A stretch of DNA of 64,000 bases from Laburnicola sp. R22_1 (GCA_014281115.1 JACONQ010000018.1:558001-622000); one strand, 5' to 3'; counted from the stretch's first letter, positions 11,200 to 23,949 are shown. Notes: generated by a model from the letters alone, not told the origin. Program-made: numbers and translations.

Positions 11200-12743
11200 C
11201 TACGCCCTCCCCACCTTGAACGAAAGAATGTCATTCTTCCCCACCTGCACAACATCGCTCTCTGCAATGCGCACACCCCCCTCCCTCTCCACATACGCCA
11301 TCGGCGCATCCCCCATAACCTTGCGATACACATCCCCCACCGTGCTTCCCTTAGGCACCAGCACGCAATCTCTAAACACAGCCGTTGACGTCGAACTCCC
11401 GCTCGTGAAACTCGATATATTCCGGACGGGGAACACGGGCACGAGGCCGAGGAGGTCGGCCGCGCGCGAAAGGACCTGCACAACGCCCGTGGAGCCGAAC
11501 CGGTAGAGCACCATGTCTTTCAAGTTCTCGATGCGCGTCTTGAGTTTGTCGTCGAGTTCTTTGAGGCCGCCTCCGTCGGGGTCGCCTTGTTCGATGAGGT
11601 CTTCCCGCGTGTCGAGGAATTCGCTTCCCTCTGTATATCGAATGAAGCCTTGCTTTGCCAGTTTTCGGAGAAACACCTCCGAGATGGCGGAACACAGTAC
11701 GATCGACTTGGGATCCTGCATCTTCGCAATCTTGGCAATGTTCTTGTCTGCATCAGGGTGGTCGATCTTGTTGAGCGCGATGACGGTGGGGAACTTCTCG
11801 TCTGTGAAGGCGTTGACGACGCGCTCGATGGTCTCGTTGGACCAGTCTTGCAGAGGCTCTTTGAGCGCGAGCCGGTCGAGACAGCGGGCTACGACGCTCG
11901 AGGTGGAACCGTAGCCTGAGAATTGGTTTTGTAGCGTTTCTACCGCGGTGGCTTTTACGGCGACGTGGCGACGCTTTATAGAACCCCTATGAGATGTTAG
12001 ACCAGAGGGTTGACCCAAGGCGGAAAGGAGGGGAATGGTACCATTTTTCCATAAGATTGCCCTGAATCCACCGCACAATCTCGGACCGCAGCCATACTAT
12101 GTCCTGACTAGGATCGTAGCCTCTCGTCGCCTTGCCTGCGTCAAGTCAGCCCACTGCCTCATCCCACCCCCTCCCTTATGCAAGCATACCTTCAGCATCC
12201 GTAGTCCCACTCACATCGACAACATGCACCAACGCATCCGCATGCCTCAAATCATCCAGAAACCGATTCCCCAGCCCCTTCCCCATATGCGCGCCCGGTA
12301 CCAACCCGGCCACATCCAACAGCTCAATCGGCACGCTCCTCCGCCCGTCAACGCAAGACCCGTAGTTGGGCTTGCATTTGTCCTCCAGCCCGACTCGCTT
12401 GCACGCGCATTCGATCTGTAGATATCCGATCGCGCGCTGTGGGTCAATGGTCGTAAAGCTTTTGCGCGGTCAGATGGGTATGCGCGGGGTGGTGGGGCAG
12501 CGGTTGGAAGCACTTACGGGAAGTTTCCTGGTGGCAAGTTAGCGGTTTAGGCTTGGAGAATATGATATGGCGATGCGAGTATGCTACGGACCAACCTTCG
12601 ACGTGGCATCTGTCAAGCTGCGAGAAACACATGCCTTAGAGGAGCATTGTAAAGAGAATGAGAGGCGGAGCGCACCTGTTGAGCGTAGTAGATTTGCCTG
12701 ACGAAGGCTTGCCAACGAGGCCGATTAAGGGATCGCGAGGCAT
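11200..12743 (-). CDS. YchF/OLA1-related GTPase with C-terminal TGS domain
   Basis: Translation-factor-class P-loop GTPase of the archaeal/fungal YchF-related group. I assemble six exons: 12743-12676, 12617-12592, 12527-12518, 12458-12190, 12135-12042 and 11986-11200, giving 417 residues in frame. Start [20 protein letters not shown] contains the G1 loop; the next exons give [18 protein letters not shown] (switch I), then [19 protein letters not shown] (G3) and, in the last exon, [15 protein letters not shown] (G4, NKxD) and LCSAISEVF. The end ([20 protein letters not shown] to [12 protein letters not shown]) is a TGS domain. Exons 2 and 3 are only 26 and 10 nt. The biological role of this subgroup is poorly known. 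Gene model is inferred from splice signals but gives a continuous family-like protein. Confidence 0.9.
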
Positions 12744-13183
12744 AATGTGTGAGCGACAATGTGGAGGATACGAGAAGTCTGTCTCGTGGTAAGAAATATC
12801 AATGCTGGTGTAATGCTCCACAGGCGCATCGGGTGGTCAGTTTTGGCACGACAGCTTACTAAGCCTTTGAATGTTGCATTACCACTGCAGCACTGCAGCG
12901 ACTTGTAGATAACCTGAGAACAATTGAACCTTGGAAACCAAACAGAATGCTATGAAAATGCTTAATATTATGTACTATGCAAAGCTGTACATGCTGGCCA
13001 AAGATGTAGACCACTATCAAAGACGCCGACCAGCCCGGCCAGATCAAGCTGGCAAACTCCCGGGAAGTCCTGTGCAGTAGACGCCATTACTGCAGGAAAC
13101 GTTTTCGAACGTAATATCCAGCTACTCGAAGTTATGAGTGCTAAATGGGTAGGATGATCTCAGTTGCATCTCACTCTCTAGCT
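12744..13183. other. Intergenic region between GTPase and GH72 genes
   Basis: About 440 bp serving as GTPase promoter and GH72 3' region. No further gene or repeat was recognised. Confidence 0.5.
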
Positions 13184-14708
13184 TTACGAGCCGAGAGGTC
13201 CGCCGATGAACGAGGAAACCAGGAGGACCAGACCGCAAACAAGAGGAGCAACCGCGAGCCCCGGGGCATGGAGACCGGCGGCAGCACCCTCCTGGGAATC
13301 CGAACCTCCGCTAGATCCTGAACCATCACTAGAAGCACCTGTAAGGACTGTGCCATCAGCAGCACCAGCGGTCTTGACATCATCAGTACCGGCCTCTTGG
13401 CTGCCACCGCTAAGACCAGGGGGGTTGCCGGCGCCGTTATCGAAATACTCCTTGACTCCGTCAGGCATAGCCGGGAGCTCATCGTCCTTGAAGTCGACGT
13501 TCCAGTTGCTGGACTTGGCCGGGCACTTGGACGGCTGCCCGTTCTCCTTGAAACCACCATCACCATCGGGAGCCTTCGTCTTCTGAAGAGCAGACTTGAG
13601 CGCTGTGAAGTCGTCCTTGTTCGTCACTTCAGTATCGCTCTTGATGTTAACCAATCCAAAGCCGTCATTTCCCTTTTCCTCGGAGTATTCATAGACCAGA
13701 CCACCGGAGTACACCGAAGTCATCTTGGAGGGATCGTAGAGAGCGCTGACTGCGTTGAATGTGCGCTTGTTATCCTTGCAACCATACTCGGACAGGCTAC
13801 AGAAGTCAGCACCGTGGCGGATAAAAAGAAGGATGCCACTTACAAGAGAGGAATGCTGTAAGACGAGAAGTTCTTAACCTTCATGCCCCAGTCGGTATCC
13901 TCGAAGGTATTGGGGTCGCACCACGAATAGTCGTTAAAGGCAAAGAAGTCGCTGCGAGCGCCGTCAGGGCCGCAGTTCATGTAGGCAGCCATCTCGTTGC
14001 GGTTTTCGGCAACATCGGCGGCAGAGTAGCCGACAGGAATCTTGCGGTAGCCGCGAGCGTTGATGTACGACCTCATATCACGGTCGGTAGCCTTGACGAA
14101 GGGGGCGCATATCGACGTCTTGTCGTCATTGATGACCTCGTTGCCAGAGAAGAAGAGTAGCGTGTTGTCGTACTTTTGGAATGCATCGATGGTAGCGAAG
14201 ACGCTCTGCAGGTAGGCCTTGTTGTACGAGCGCGCGGGCTTTGCACGGTTGATGGAGTAGTTGGGGTTGTTGACATCCAATGCCAGGTAGATTCCTGCGT
14301 CAGCCAGGGCGCTCATGCACTCGTCGTGGTCTGCGGTGTTGTCGACGGTATAGACGCGGATGGTGTTGAGGCCAAGCTCTTGGAACTTGGCAACGTCGCG
14401 CTTGCATGTCTCCACATTGGCAATGGGGTCCTCATTTGCGGACGAGCCACCTGTTCCTGTTAGTTGTACGTGCGGTTGGAGTAGGATGGGTTGCCGTACC
14501 GGGCTGGTAGTCGACGCCGCGCACGTAGAAACGCTTTCCGCCAGCGAAAAAAGCTGCAGCGAGTCAGCAGCAGCTCGATGAGCGGCGCGTGCAACGAACC
14601 GTTTCCCTTGACGGACACGACGGGCGTAGAGGCGCGCTTCGCAGGCGCAGGGCTGGCCGCAACGCCCGCGGCGAGGAGACCGGCGGCAGCAATGGCGCAG
14701 GTCTTCAT
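13184..14708 (-). CDS. GH72 1,3-beta-glucanosyltransferase (Gel/Gas family), GPI-type
   Basis: Cell-wall enzyme that cuts and rejoins beta-1,3-glucan chains outside the plasma membrane. Exons 14708-14600, 14553-14500, 14456-13844 and 13796-13184 give 462 residues. The start MKTCAIAAAGLLAAGVAASP is a signal peptide. The N-terminal core shows FFAGGKRFYVRGVDYQPG and LGLNTIRVYTVDN. The acid/base Glu lies in LLFFSGNEVIND and the nucleophile Glu in LSEYGCKDNKRTFN, rebuilt across the last intron. The domain is followed by a Ser/Gly-rich spacer and a hydrophobic C-terminus (APLVCGLVLLVSSFIGG), as expected for a GPI signal. There is no Cys-rich CBM43 (X8) module, so it is the Gel1-like type rather than full Gas1-type. 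Confidence 0.95.
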
Positions 14709-15308
14709 GGTGGCGACGGAGGGTGGCGAGATATTATGATGCGCTTCGGGGCGAAGCAGTGGGAGCAAAAGGCAGGCGTGAGCCCAGACAAACGAGTGTA
14801 AGAAGCCGGAAGTGCAATTAGGAGAGAAGAGGCCAGCGGAGAGGCAGTAGGAAAGCACGCTGGGAGAAGAAAGTGAATGAAGGTGCAGCAGAAAGCAGGA
14901 CCACGGCGCATTTATTATTAGGATGCGTTTGTTAGGGGCCCTACGCGGGCTGTCGCGGCCTCTGAGGCGCTGGCCCACGATTGGCCGGGGTGCGGGCAGC
15001 GACGGCCAGGGGCTGCCCATGGCCCCAGATGGAACGCGCGCCCAGCAGGGGCGGGCGGACAAGCAGCCCACCGGCTGCTTCCCGCTGTGCTTAGCAACGC
15101 TTGAGGCGCCCCCGGCGATCCATTCTCTTCACTTTGCGACACAAGGTGGAGCGCCTGTGAAACGCCCTCGCCTGAACATCCCTCGAGCCTCGAGCACCGC
15201 GTCGTGCCGTATCTATTACCATTATTGAAAAAAAAAACCAGTGCTTTCATCCATCGTCGCGAGGCCCCCGTCTAGTCCCATCGCCCCATGCGGCGTTGCT
15301 ATGCGACT
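14709..15308. other. Intergenic region upstream of GH72 gene
   Basis: About 600 bp with the GH72 promoter and the syntaxin 3' region. A short A-run lies at about 15,228-15,237. No gene recognised. Confidence 0.5.
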
Positions 15309-16413
15309 TCAGTCATCATCACTACTGGCGCTGTCACCGTCCCTGTTCCGTAGTCCAAAGTAGCACCCTAGGGCAATTGCGATGATGCATATGATGGCGA
15401 CCGCAGTCAAGAGCGTTAACCGCTTCAGCTTCCGCGCTCGGCGTGCATTCTTGATGCCCCGCTTGAGGTGCTTTCCCGCTTGGCGCGTGTTGCTTTTCAC
15501 TTGATCCGCCTGCTCGTCGGAGCGCGTCACCTGCTCGTCCTGGCCGACGACCTGTTCGTCCAGCTGCCGGAAGAGCAGCCCGAGCTCCCCGAGCGTCTTC
15601 TCGATGCGTTGGATGTCGTTGTGACGCGCGCGCACAGCGCCGAGCACACTGGCAGCCTGCCCACTCCGGTTCGTTTTGAGCTGCTTGCCCCGTCAGTAAC
15701 AGTCCCATGATACCCGCTAGATCGAATGGGGCACTCACAGCTTGCTGGAAAATACCCTCTTCGCTCCACTCGGCGTTGGCCGCCTCCTGCACCTCTCGCT
15801 CGCTCGCCTCGGGATTCACGATCCGGTATTGTCGCGCAATCGCCTCGCGGTACCGCTTCGAATAGTCCGACTCTTCCTTCTGGAAGTGTTCAAGCTGGCT
15901 CCGAAACATACGCTTCAGCGCCTCTACCTGCGTCTTCTTGGACGTGTTCTGTGCCTCTCTCGCCGCATCTCTTTCGAGGAACTTGATCTCGTCCTTTATC
16001 GACGTATTCCGTATCTGCGTCTCCGACATTATGCTCTCCAGTTGAGCCGAGGAACCATTGTCGGGCGAAGACAGCATGCGCTGGTGAATGTTGGCAATCT
16101 CGGTAATGCTTCGGGAGAGCTGGTTGATGCTGCTCTTCGTGCCATCGATGCGCGCGAGGAAATCCTGCTGGCTCAATGGCTGCGTGCCGTGCGCCTGGGG
16201 CGGCTGCTGCTGCCCGTACAGATGGTGTCAGCACCGGTTTCTCGTCGTCTTGGAGCGCCTTTGGAAACTCACACTTGCGCCATATGGGTTCGATGTTCCG
16301 TAACCGCCCTGGCCGTTGTACGGGTCTGACTGCCCATATCCCGATTCCGCCTGGCCAACATCGCCATACGGGTTGCCACGGCTGCCGTACTGCTGGTATC
16401 CATTCTGAGCCAT
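15309..16413 (-). CDS. SSO1: Plasma-membrane syntaxin (Sso1/Psy1-type Qa-SNARE)
   Basis: t-SNARE for fusion of secretory vesicles with the plasma membrane. Exons 16413-16273, 16209-15739 and 15680-15309 give 327 residues. The N-terminus is rich in Gly, Tyr, Gln and Asn (NGYQQYGSRGNPYGDVGQ). The Habc region follows (FLARIDGTKSSINQLSRSIT), then a link with SKRYREAIARQYRIVNPEAS, and the SNARE helix (ARHNDIQRIEKTLGELGLLF with the Q-layer Gln in FRQLDEQVVGQ). A single C-terminal anchor (LTLLTAVAIICIIAIALGCY) precedes an acidic tail. The intron borders are GTGAGT...CAG in both cases. Family certain. Confidence 0.95.
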
Positions 16414-17040
16414 TGCGCTTGCGGATTGGGATGGCAGGTGCTTAGCGTAGTTCTGGAGACGACGGAAGAGGCGGAAAGAGCTGCGGCGACCGAGTGCAGT
16501 AATGAATGAATGAGCGGTGAACTCGAAGCAAGCTTGATGCGTTGTCAGGCCGGCAAAGATGCCAAAGATTTAAGCAAACTTTTGAGAAAATCCAATTGAG
16601 CTCATCCCAGCCTCCACGAAACGTCACCAAGGATGGCGCCGGCAACACGTGCGGAGCCAATCTCCACTTATAAAGTAGGCTTGGCACGTCTTTATGCGTC
16701 CTCCACAAAACGTTTCCCCGCCGTCTTTCCAACATGGATCGGCTCCTATATGTGAAGACTGTGAGACTCCCCGCAGCAGTCGCTTGATAAATTGCTGAGG
16801 CCAGCTAGGTGTGAGAGTCTAACAAGCTGATTCTCTCATCGTAAGCCCCTCGAGGCTCGACGTGCCAGCGGCGCGACCAAGGACCCCCTAATTACTAGCG
16901 CAATGCTGGTTTGGCGCCATCAACTATACTGATTCCAGTATCGTTTGAAGGCGGATCCCCGCATACATTCATATTAGGCTCTGTTTGGTAGGCATGATTT
17001 CGAATCGTGATTCCGTTGGGCCTTCCTATTACGGCAAGCG
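16414..17040. other. Syntaxin upstream region and GC/AT boundary
   Basis: Promoter side of the syntaxin gene. Composition is normal up to about 17,040, then changes within a few tens of bases to RIP-type AT-rich DNA. No further gene recognised. Confidence 0.6.
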
Positions 17041-18401
17041 TTGACCTTTAAAAATTAGCTACTAAAATTATAATAAGAGTTTAGAGTTCTTTATAGTCTA
17101 TTCTAAATTTATAATTATATAACGGTTAGTATAAAAGATATTAAGTTACTTAAAAAGGCATAATAAGTTGCACTAGCTATTACGCAGCTAGGCTTTTATT
17201 ATATAGTAGCCGCCTTTAACTTTTAATATTACTATAAGCGTATAATAGAGAATATTATTAGTATAGTAATTAATAAGGCTTTTTTTATAGACGTTTAACT
17301 ATATATTACATAGGTAAAAATTTATATATAGAAATAGTTATCGCACCTCTATAAGATAGCTAGTAAGCTAATCTAGCGTCTCTAAGTTTAATAGCTTATA
17401 ATAGAGCTCTATAAACTATATAGGAGCTTTAGTGTCCTACTAGCTATTAGTATTATAGTAATATCTAAATTCTTCTATATATATAGTGCGCGTATACACT
17501 AAAACTAACTTATTTATATACTAGTAATAGAGTAGCTATAGAACCCTAGAAAGAGCTATACTAGCTATATTAATATATGCATTATTACGGTTTATAATTA
17601 TAACGCATAGTAAGATATTATAAGTAGTAAAAAGGTCCTTAAGTCTAGTAAAAACCTACTTAAAAGCTGCCTATATAGTTATTATTATTAATACTATTCT
17701 AAGGTGTATAGTATAATTATTTCTATTAAATCTAACTAAATTAAGTAGTAGATAATTATATTTGTTTATTTTATATATATAATTAAGTATAAGAGTGTTA
17801 GGCAAGACTATAAAGACTTTTACACAGCGTAGATTTACCTATAAAAGATAAAAGATCTAATTAAGGTAGTTAAGTTAATAGCTATAAAATATTAAAAGTT
17901 AATTCTATAAGTTACAGAATTTTGCGTGCTGGCCTAATTAGGAAGGCGCTAGCCTAAATAGATAGTATATAAGAATTTTCTTAACACTAAACTTACTTAA
18001 AAAAGTACTTTCTTTTCTCTAACCTCTTAAATAATACTTTAATTTTTATACGTAACTATAAGCTAGTATACTTTTAGCGTAGGTACTTATTACGTAAGTT
18101 CTAGCACGTTAACTAGATGCCTAGAAAGTTCTTATATAAATTTATAAGGACTTCTTTTGCGCCTAATAATATTAGAAAATACGCTCTTATTTTTATGTGC
18201 ACTTTCTTATTATTCTATATCTTTTAGTACTTAGGCACTATATATATATTCTTATATAGTGCGTAATTATATAAAAGACTCCTTTATTTATATAGCTAAT
18301 CTTTTATATATAGTACCTACTAGCGTAACTTTTATAAATATATATAGTTCTCCGCAATAATAAAAATATATATAGGTAATCTATTATTTATAACACTATA
18401 T
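17041..18401. repeat. Unassigned RIP-degraded sequence
   Basis: AT-rich DNA between the left boundary and the first retroposon copy. No transposase, reverse transcriptase or terminal repeat could be recognised. Confidence 0.6.
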
Positions 18402-18559
18402 ATATGGGTCCGCTAAGCCCGCCAAGCCCGCTTGTAACGCGCTAACTCCTTTTTATTAATACTACCTTAAAACGCTTTTCTGTGTTAACAATAGTAGGAG
18501 AAATAACTACTATTATTATAATAATTTTATTAGAAACCTCTTAGTCGCAAAAAAAAACC
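18402..18559 (+). mobile_element. Poly(A) retroposon, copy 1 (158 bp, 5' truncated)
   Basis: Ends in CTTAGTCGC followed by an A-run. Target duplications ATAACACTATAT (18,390-18,401) and ATAATACTATAT (18,560-18,571) differ by one C-to-T change. It keeps about 45 bp more at its 5' side than the other short copies. Confidence 0.85.
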
Positions 18560-18571
18560 ATAATACTATAT

Positions 18572-19196
18572 TAGGCCTTTTATAATCTTTAGTATTAATT
18601 TTATTATAACGCCTAGCCCTTATATATTTAACTTTATATTTGTAATAACACCTAGTAATATTCTTTTTCTATTTAGTTAGTTTAAAAGTAATATTATTAT
18701 TATAGCTCTAAGTTTTATAAAACTTAATAATCTTATTAAATAACTTATACTAGATCACTAGTATAGACTTATAAAAACGTAGCTTATTATTATTATTATT
18801 ATAAAGATGCGTATAATTAATTATGCTATAGTTAATAGGTAGCTTCTATTTATGCTAGCGTATAGTTTATCTTTTATAAGTATATAATACGCGCGTCTTT
18901 AGCTTTAGCTTTCTATTAGTCTTCTTAGTACTTTTAGCTAACTCTATATTTTACTTATTCTTATATAATATCTTATATCTATTTATAAACTTATTAGTAA
19001 TATTATTACTAATTTTAGAGGCCAGCATAGCTAGTACACTATTATTAATATTAAATTTCTAAAAAGCTAGATCTTCTAATAACTTATTAATAACTTATTA
19101 AGCAATATATTATTAAACTTTCTAGGAATAGTAGTAGCAGTGTTAAAAGACTATATATTTATTTTATTAATTGCTATGTAGTATAAAGATATATAG
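18572..19196. repeat. Unassigned RIP-degraded sequence
   Basis: AT-rich DNA with short ATT-type runs (near 18,790). It ends in the left target duplication of retroposon copy 2. No coding trace recognised. Confidence 0.5.
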
Positions 19197-19277
19197 TTTA
19201 TTTTATTTTTACGACTAAGAAGTTTCTAATAAAAATATTATAATAATAGTAGATATTTCTCCTACTATTATATACAT

Positions 19278-19316
19278 TAAACATCTTTATTGTGTAAAGA
19301 TTCTAACTAAGGTTAA
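19278..19316 (-). mobile_element. Second tiny retroposon family, truncated copy (39 bp) inside copy 2
   Basis: Flanked by ACTATTATATACAT (19,264-19,277) and ACTATTATATATAT (19,317-19,330). The insert shares its left end with the 104-bp insert at 20,099, and it is absent from the same place in the other copies of the host retroposon. Confidence 0.65.
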
Positions 19317-20098
19317 ACTATTATATATATAGAAAAGCGTTTTAAGGTGTTAATAAAAAGGGTTAGCATGTTATAAGTAAGCTTAGCGGGCTTAGCGCGC
19401 CTACCTTAAGCAAAAAAATCTATATGCAAAATATAATAAGGCCACATTACTATACTAGTTTAAAGTGAGGAGGTATAAGATAGCACTAGCGCTATAATAC
19501 TATAACTATTATCTCCTCTACTATTATTCTTAAAGATATTACTAAAAGTAATAGCTATAATAGTAGGTTTATATACTACTTATAAGTAATATATACTAGG
19601 TAGAAGCTTATATACTATAGATATACTAATATTTTATCTTTATATTAAAGTTAACTTTAAAACTTCTACTACTATTACTCTATTTCCTACTATCTTCCTA
19701 AGCTTTAATACTAATACTGCTATTAAGGCTATCTAAAAGTACACTTTAAAGATTTACTTACTTACTACTATTACTAGGTTTATACTAGAGTATTACTTTA
19801 TCTATAAAATTATTAATAAGAAGTAGGTATACCTTACTTTATATAAGGTAGCCCTAGTATACTAGTTAGACTAGTAATAGATTAGTAACTATAAGAGTAG
19901 TAATAATAGATATATAAAGTTTCTACTATAATTTTTTATATTACTACTAGTTAGGAAGATAGTAATAAAGAGTAAGATTAAGAGGAAAGAAAAGAAGATA
20001 TTTATTAATAAGTTGCTAAGAAAGAAGAGCGTTACGTAGATATATTAGATCTTTATAGTTATAATATTAACTAAGCGCGTTATATAAGTATGCTATAT

Positions 20099-20202
20099 TA
20101 AAGATCTTTATTATGTGGAGATTCTAACTAAGGTCGAGTTCGCACTATATATAGAGAGGAGTAAAATAAAAGACACTAAAATCTAGTACCTAGTATATAG
20201 TA
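20099..20202 (-). mobile_element. Second tiny retroposon family, 104-bp copy inside copy 2
   Basis: Exact 15-bp duplications ATAAGTATGCTATAT flank it at 20,084-20,098 and 20,203-20,217. The long retroposon copy at 47,173 lacks this insert. It shares GATTCTAACTAAGGT with the 39-bp insert at 19,278; the common left end suggests this is the 3' end of a minus-strand insertion. Confidence 0.75.
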
Positions 20203-20648
20203 ATAAGTATGCTATATAAACAGCGTATAAATATAGTATAATTACTAATAATAATAATAATAGAGTAAAAGTTAGTTTGCTATGCACGCTTTAAGTAAAT
20301 TAATAGTATTAGAGCGCTTATAAATAGTAGGGTAAGTGTGTAGTTTATAAACTATCCTTATAAACTATTATTATATTAGTAGAGACTAGTAGACTATATT
20401 TTTAGGCGCTGGACTAGAGCGGCCTTTCTATCCTAACCTACGCAGGCTTAAATTAAAAAAGGGGGTTAAAAAGAGTAATTAATACTATATAAATAATGCG
20501 ACGTATAAAGATATATAGAAGTTAAATAATTATAATATTTTATAGTAATTTAATAGTAATTTTATAGTAATTTTTAGGTATATAAGAAGGTAGATATTAA
20601 GAACGTATACGTTACTCCTAGATATTAAAATTAAAATAATAATATAAC

Positions 20649-20856
20649 TATTACTAATCTGAGGTGTGGATCCCTCGCTTACGTAATATTATCCTTTTAG
20701 GACTAGCGCGATTAGTAAGCGAGATTCTAAGCGAGACTACGTATATTGCCTTCTTACGTACCCACCTTATATAGGTATTACTATTATCTTATATTTAAAT
20801 TTTAATATTTACTATTATCTTATATATAGCGTAATAATCTCTATAGTGCTCTTGCA
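20649..20856 (+). repeat. Left LTR of element B
   Basis: About 208 bp, similar over its whole length to 46,510-46,716, including the core GGACTAGCGCGATTAGTAAG. Ends in CTTGCA where the right copy has CTTATA. Confidence 0.88.
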
Positions 20857-22733
20857 CTATTATAGTAATTATTAAATTACGGTTTAACTATTTAAAACTT
20901 AGCCTATTTCTAGAGTGTTAATAATAATAATAACGCCTATTAACTAGCATAGTAGGTAGGCCTCTGCGCTCTTAAGTACTATATATATTAGGAGTACAAA
21001 TGCCTCCTTTAAAGTATTACTAACGTAACTAATAGTAATAATAACGCTTACTTATAGGTTACCTATTAATAATAAGTATAGTAGGAGATAAAGAATAGTT
21101 ACTACCTTATAGTAATAAGTAAGTTATGTCTTATAAGATATTAGCCCCCTAATATTATTATAATCGATAATTCCTAAGAAAGTAACCTACTTATAGGTAA
21201 AGTAGCTTCTAATAATAACCTATAAGCTTAGCAAGCTTTATATATAGTAACTATTATAGCAATTATAAGAGTAGCTTACTAATAAGCAAATCTAGTTATT
21301 ATAATAATTATAAGCTTAGCTTATTTAAATAAGCTACTAATAGTTATAACTATAAATCTTTATAATTCTATTCACCTTACTAATAAGAGATAAGAAAACG
21401 TTAATATTACTCTAACCTAATAATAGTAACATCTCTAACTACAATATCTTCTCTACTACTTATAATATATAAGATCTCTATAATAATAATAGATAGTAAT
21501 AATCTAAACAACCTATAGTCTAAAGTATAGTTATAAGTTAAGTTAGTAAGATCTACGCCCCTAGTAAACTGCTCTAGTACAGTATAGTAGTAACCCTAGT
21601 TCTTAGGCACGCTCGCTCTGTGTAGTTAAAAGTCTTAAGACCTTATAGTAATTCTAATAAGTCTTACCTACTTTAGCAGAAGTCTAGAAAGTCTAATATT
21701 ATTATATAAAGTTTTTATATATATTCTTTCTTTTATAGTTATATATAAACTAGTTACAATATCTTATATAAAATTACCTACTATAACTAACTATAATGTC
21801 CTACTATGCTTATAGCTTACAACTTTAACCCTTAATTTTTAATTTAAATTATACACTTACTAAAAGACAAACCTATTATATATAATAGCTAAGATAGTAA
21901 GACTAAGTAATAAGAATAATAATAATACTAGCTTTTATAAGAAGCCTTACAACTTTACTATTACGTCTTAGGTCCTAACTTAACAAAGTACTACTTAGGG
22001 TACTCTGCCTATAGACTAGGATAAGTTAGATAATCACTTGCTAGAGATAAAGCGATAACATAATAAGTATAAAGTTACCTTTAAAAGGGACTTTTTAGCC
22101 TAAGGATTATAGTAAGGTATTCGCAGATATTAATAATAATAATAGTAGACTTTCTAATAAAGGCGGACCTTTTAACAAAGATAATTCATTTATTAATACA
22201 CTTAATTATCTAACTATAATATATAACTATTAAGATTATACTAGCTTACTACCTACTAATCTCCCTAAGTATATATACTTTACTAATATTACTAATACTA
22301 ATAGTAATATACTAAATTACAAACTCTATGTTAGTGTTACTAGTATAAAAAATAGTTTAAAACTAGACTAAGTTAAGGTTTAAGAATACGTACAATTTGT
22401 TAACGCTATTAACTAGAAACCTAAGTTCTAGTAGGATATTATTACGTTACTATTAATAACTATACAACAAATTACTAACAAATTAGAGAACTATTAATCT
22501 AAGCTTTAAGAGTTTAAACAACTTAAGGCTAGTTATAAAGTGTTAGAGCAATAGTTTATAACAAAGTTAGAACAAGTTAAGATATTAGAGAGTTATATAT
22601 TATTATATAAGAACTCTCTCTAGATTATATAATAAGATAACGTCTAGTTATAGGCCTATTATAATTTATTAAAGAAGGACTTTATTGTCCTTAGAAAGTC
22701 TAAGATCCTTATTAATTATTATATAGCTCTATA
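20857..22733 (+). pseudogene. 5' internal region of element B (gag side), degraded
   Basis: AT-rich DNA directly after the left LTR, where leader and gag are expected. Frames are broken throughout and I cannot identify a domain. It is interrupted at 22,734-22,738 (ATAAC) by element A and continues at 40,487. Confidence 0.55.
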
Positions 22734-22738
22734 ATAAC

Positions 22739-22932
22739 TATTATGGATCTACCAAACGCTCGGCCCGGCTTAGATTAATATTAATCCAGCGCTAGGCCTA
22801 ATTTGGTTACTAGCGCGGTAGCATCTATAAGGTGCTACCCTTTTGCATACCTACTTAATATAGTAGTATTTTATATACTAGAATTTAACCTACTTTTATC
22901 TTAACTATTATAGATTCTAATAAATCCTTACA
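22739..22932 (+). repeat. Left LTR of element A
   Basis: 194 bp, similar along its length to 40,288-40,481; shares the core AGCGCTAGGCCTAATTT with C-to-T type differences. Confidence 0.88.
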
Positions 22933-23949
22933 CTATACTACTATTACTCCCTTTAGGGTTCTAGCTATAATAGGCCTACTAGAGTGCTAGCAATCTTATG
23001 TGTAATAGCAAATTAGATAATTTACGCTATACTAAATTAAAGATCCTACACCTATATAGTAGGCCTAAAAGTAGGGCGTAGTAGTGTATATATATATTAG
23101 ATTAATAATAATAAGTATAATATATAAAAACTTAATAACTAAGAATATACTCTCTCTTAAATATAGTTAGCAAAGAACAGACTATAAAGAGTAGGTAAAT
23201 AGTAAAACTAAACGTATAGGTTAACACGTGTGCTGCTATAAAAGCACCTATAGCAAGTACACTACTTAAAAAGGATCTAGCCCTCTATACTATTATTTTA
23301 GTATAGTAATTTATAGTGTTTTATAGCAATAGTAGTAATATCTAAGGTAAGCTAGTAGAATAGATATTTATAAAAGACCTAGCTAATAACTATTATAACT
23401 CTATCTAAGGACGTATAAAAACTGTACCTTACCTATACCTATAACTTTAAACTTACTTTTTTTACTATATTATAGTAGCAAACTACCTATATATTAGTAG
23501 CGCGTATAACAAGTAGAAATAGCATTGTATACCTTAGTTACCTATACTAGGCAGCTTTAATATTAGTAATAATATTAAGACGCCTACTTGATAACCTCGC
23601 CTAACTAAAGATCTATAAAACTTTACTTCTTCTTTTATAATAGCCTTTGCTAGTAATTGTAAATATATGGGCATATATAATACTTAGAAATTTGCCATAA
23701 TTATTAGTAACTTCTAGTCTTAACAATCTACTATTCTAGCACTAAACCTAAGGGCTAGATTAGTAATATATAGATAGAATAAGTTGCAACCTTAATTACT
23801 ATATAATACATCTTAATACTTTAATATAATAACTAATAAGATTAATAATAGTTTAAAAAAATAAAACTAGATAGATAGTAAAATAACTCGCGTAGCACCT
23901 AATATATAACTATTTAGACGCTCTAGTAATCTCCTAATTAAGGTTATTT

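Larger units (their letters stand above)
19197..20502 (-). mobile_element. Poly(A) retroposon, copy 2 (long form, 1.3 kb with two nested insertions)
   Basis: Minus-strand copy: the poly(A) end is at the left (a T-run then ACGACTAAG) and the 5' end at the right (GTCGCATT on the minus strand). Exact 16-bp duplications GTATAAAGATATATAG flank it at 19,181-19,196 and 20,503-20,518. Removing the two small nested insertions leaves about 1.13 kb, matching the other long copy at 47,173. No reverse transcriptase or other protein trace was recognised, so it is probably non-autonomous. Confidence 0.88.

Noticed and set aside
16990..17020. TTCGAATC words that resemble a tRNA T-loop
   Set aside because: No acceptor stem, anticodon arm or full cloverleaf can be drawn.
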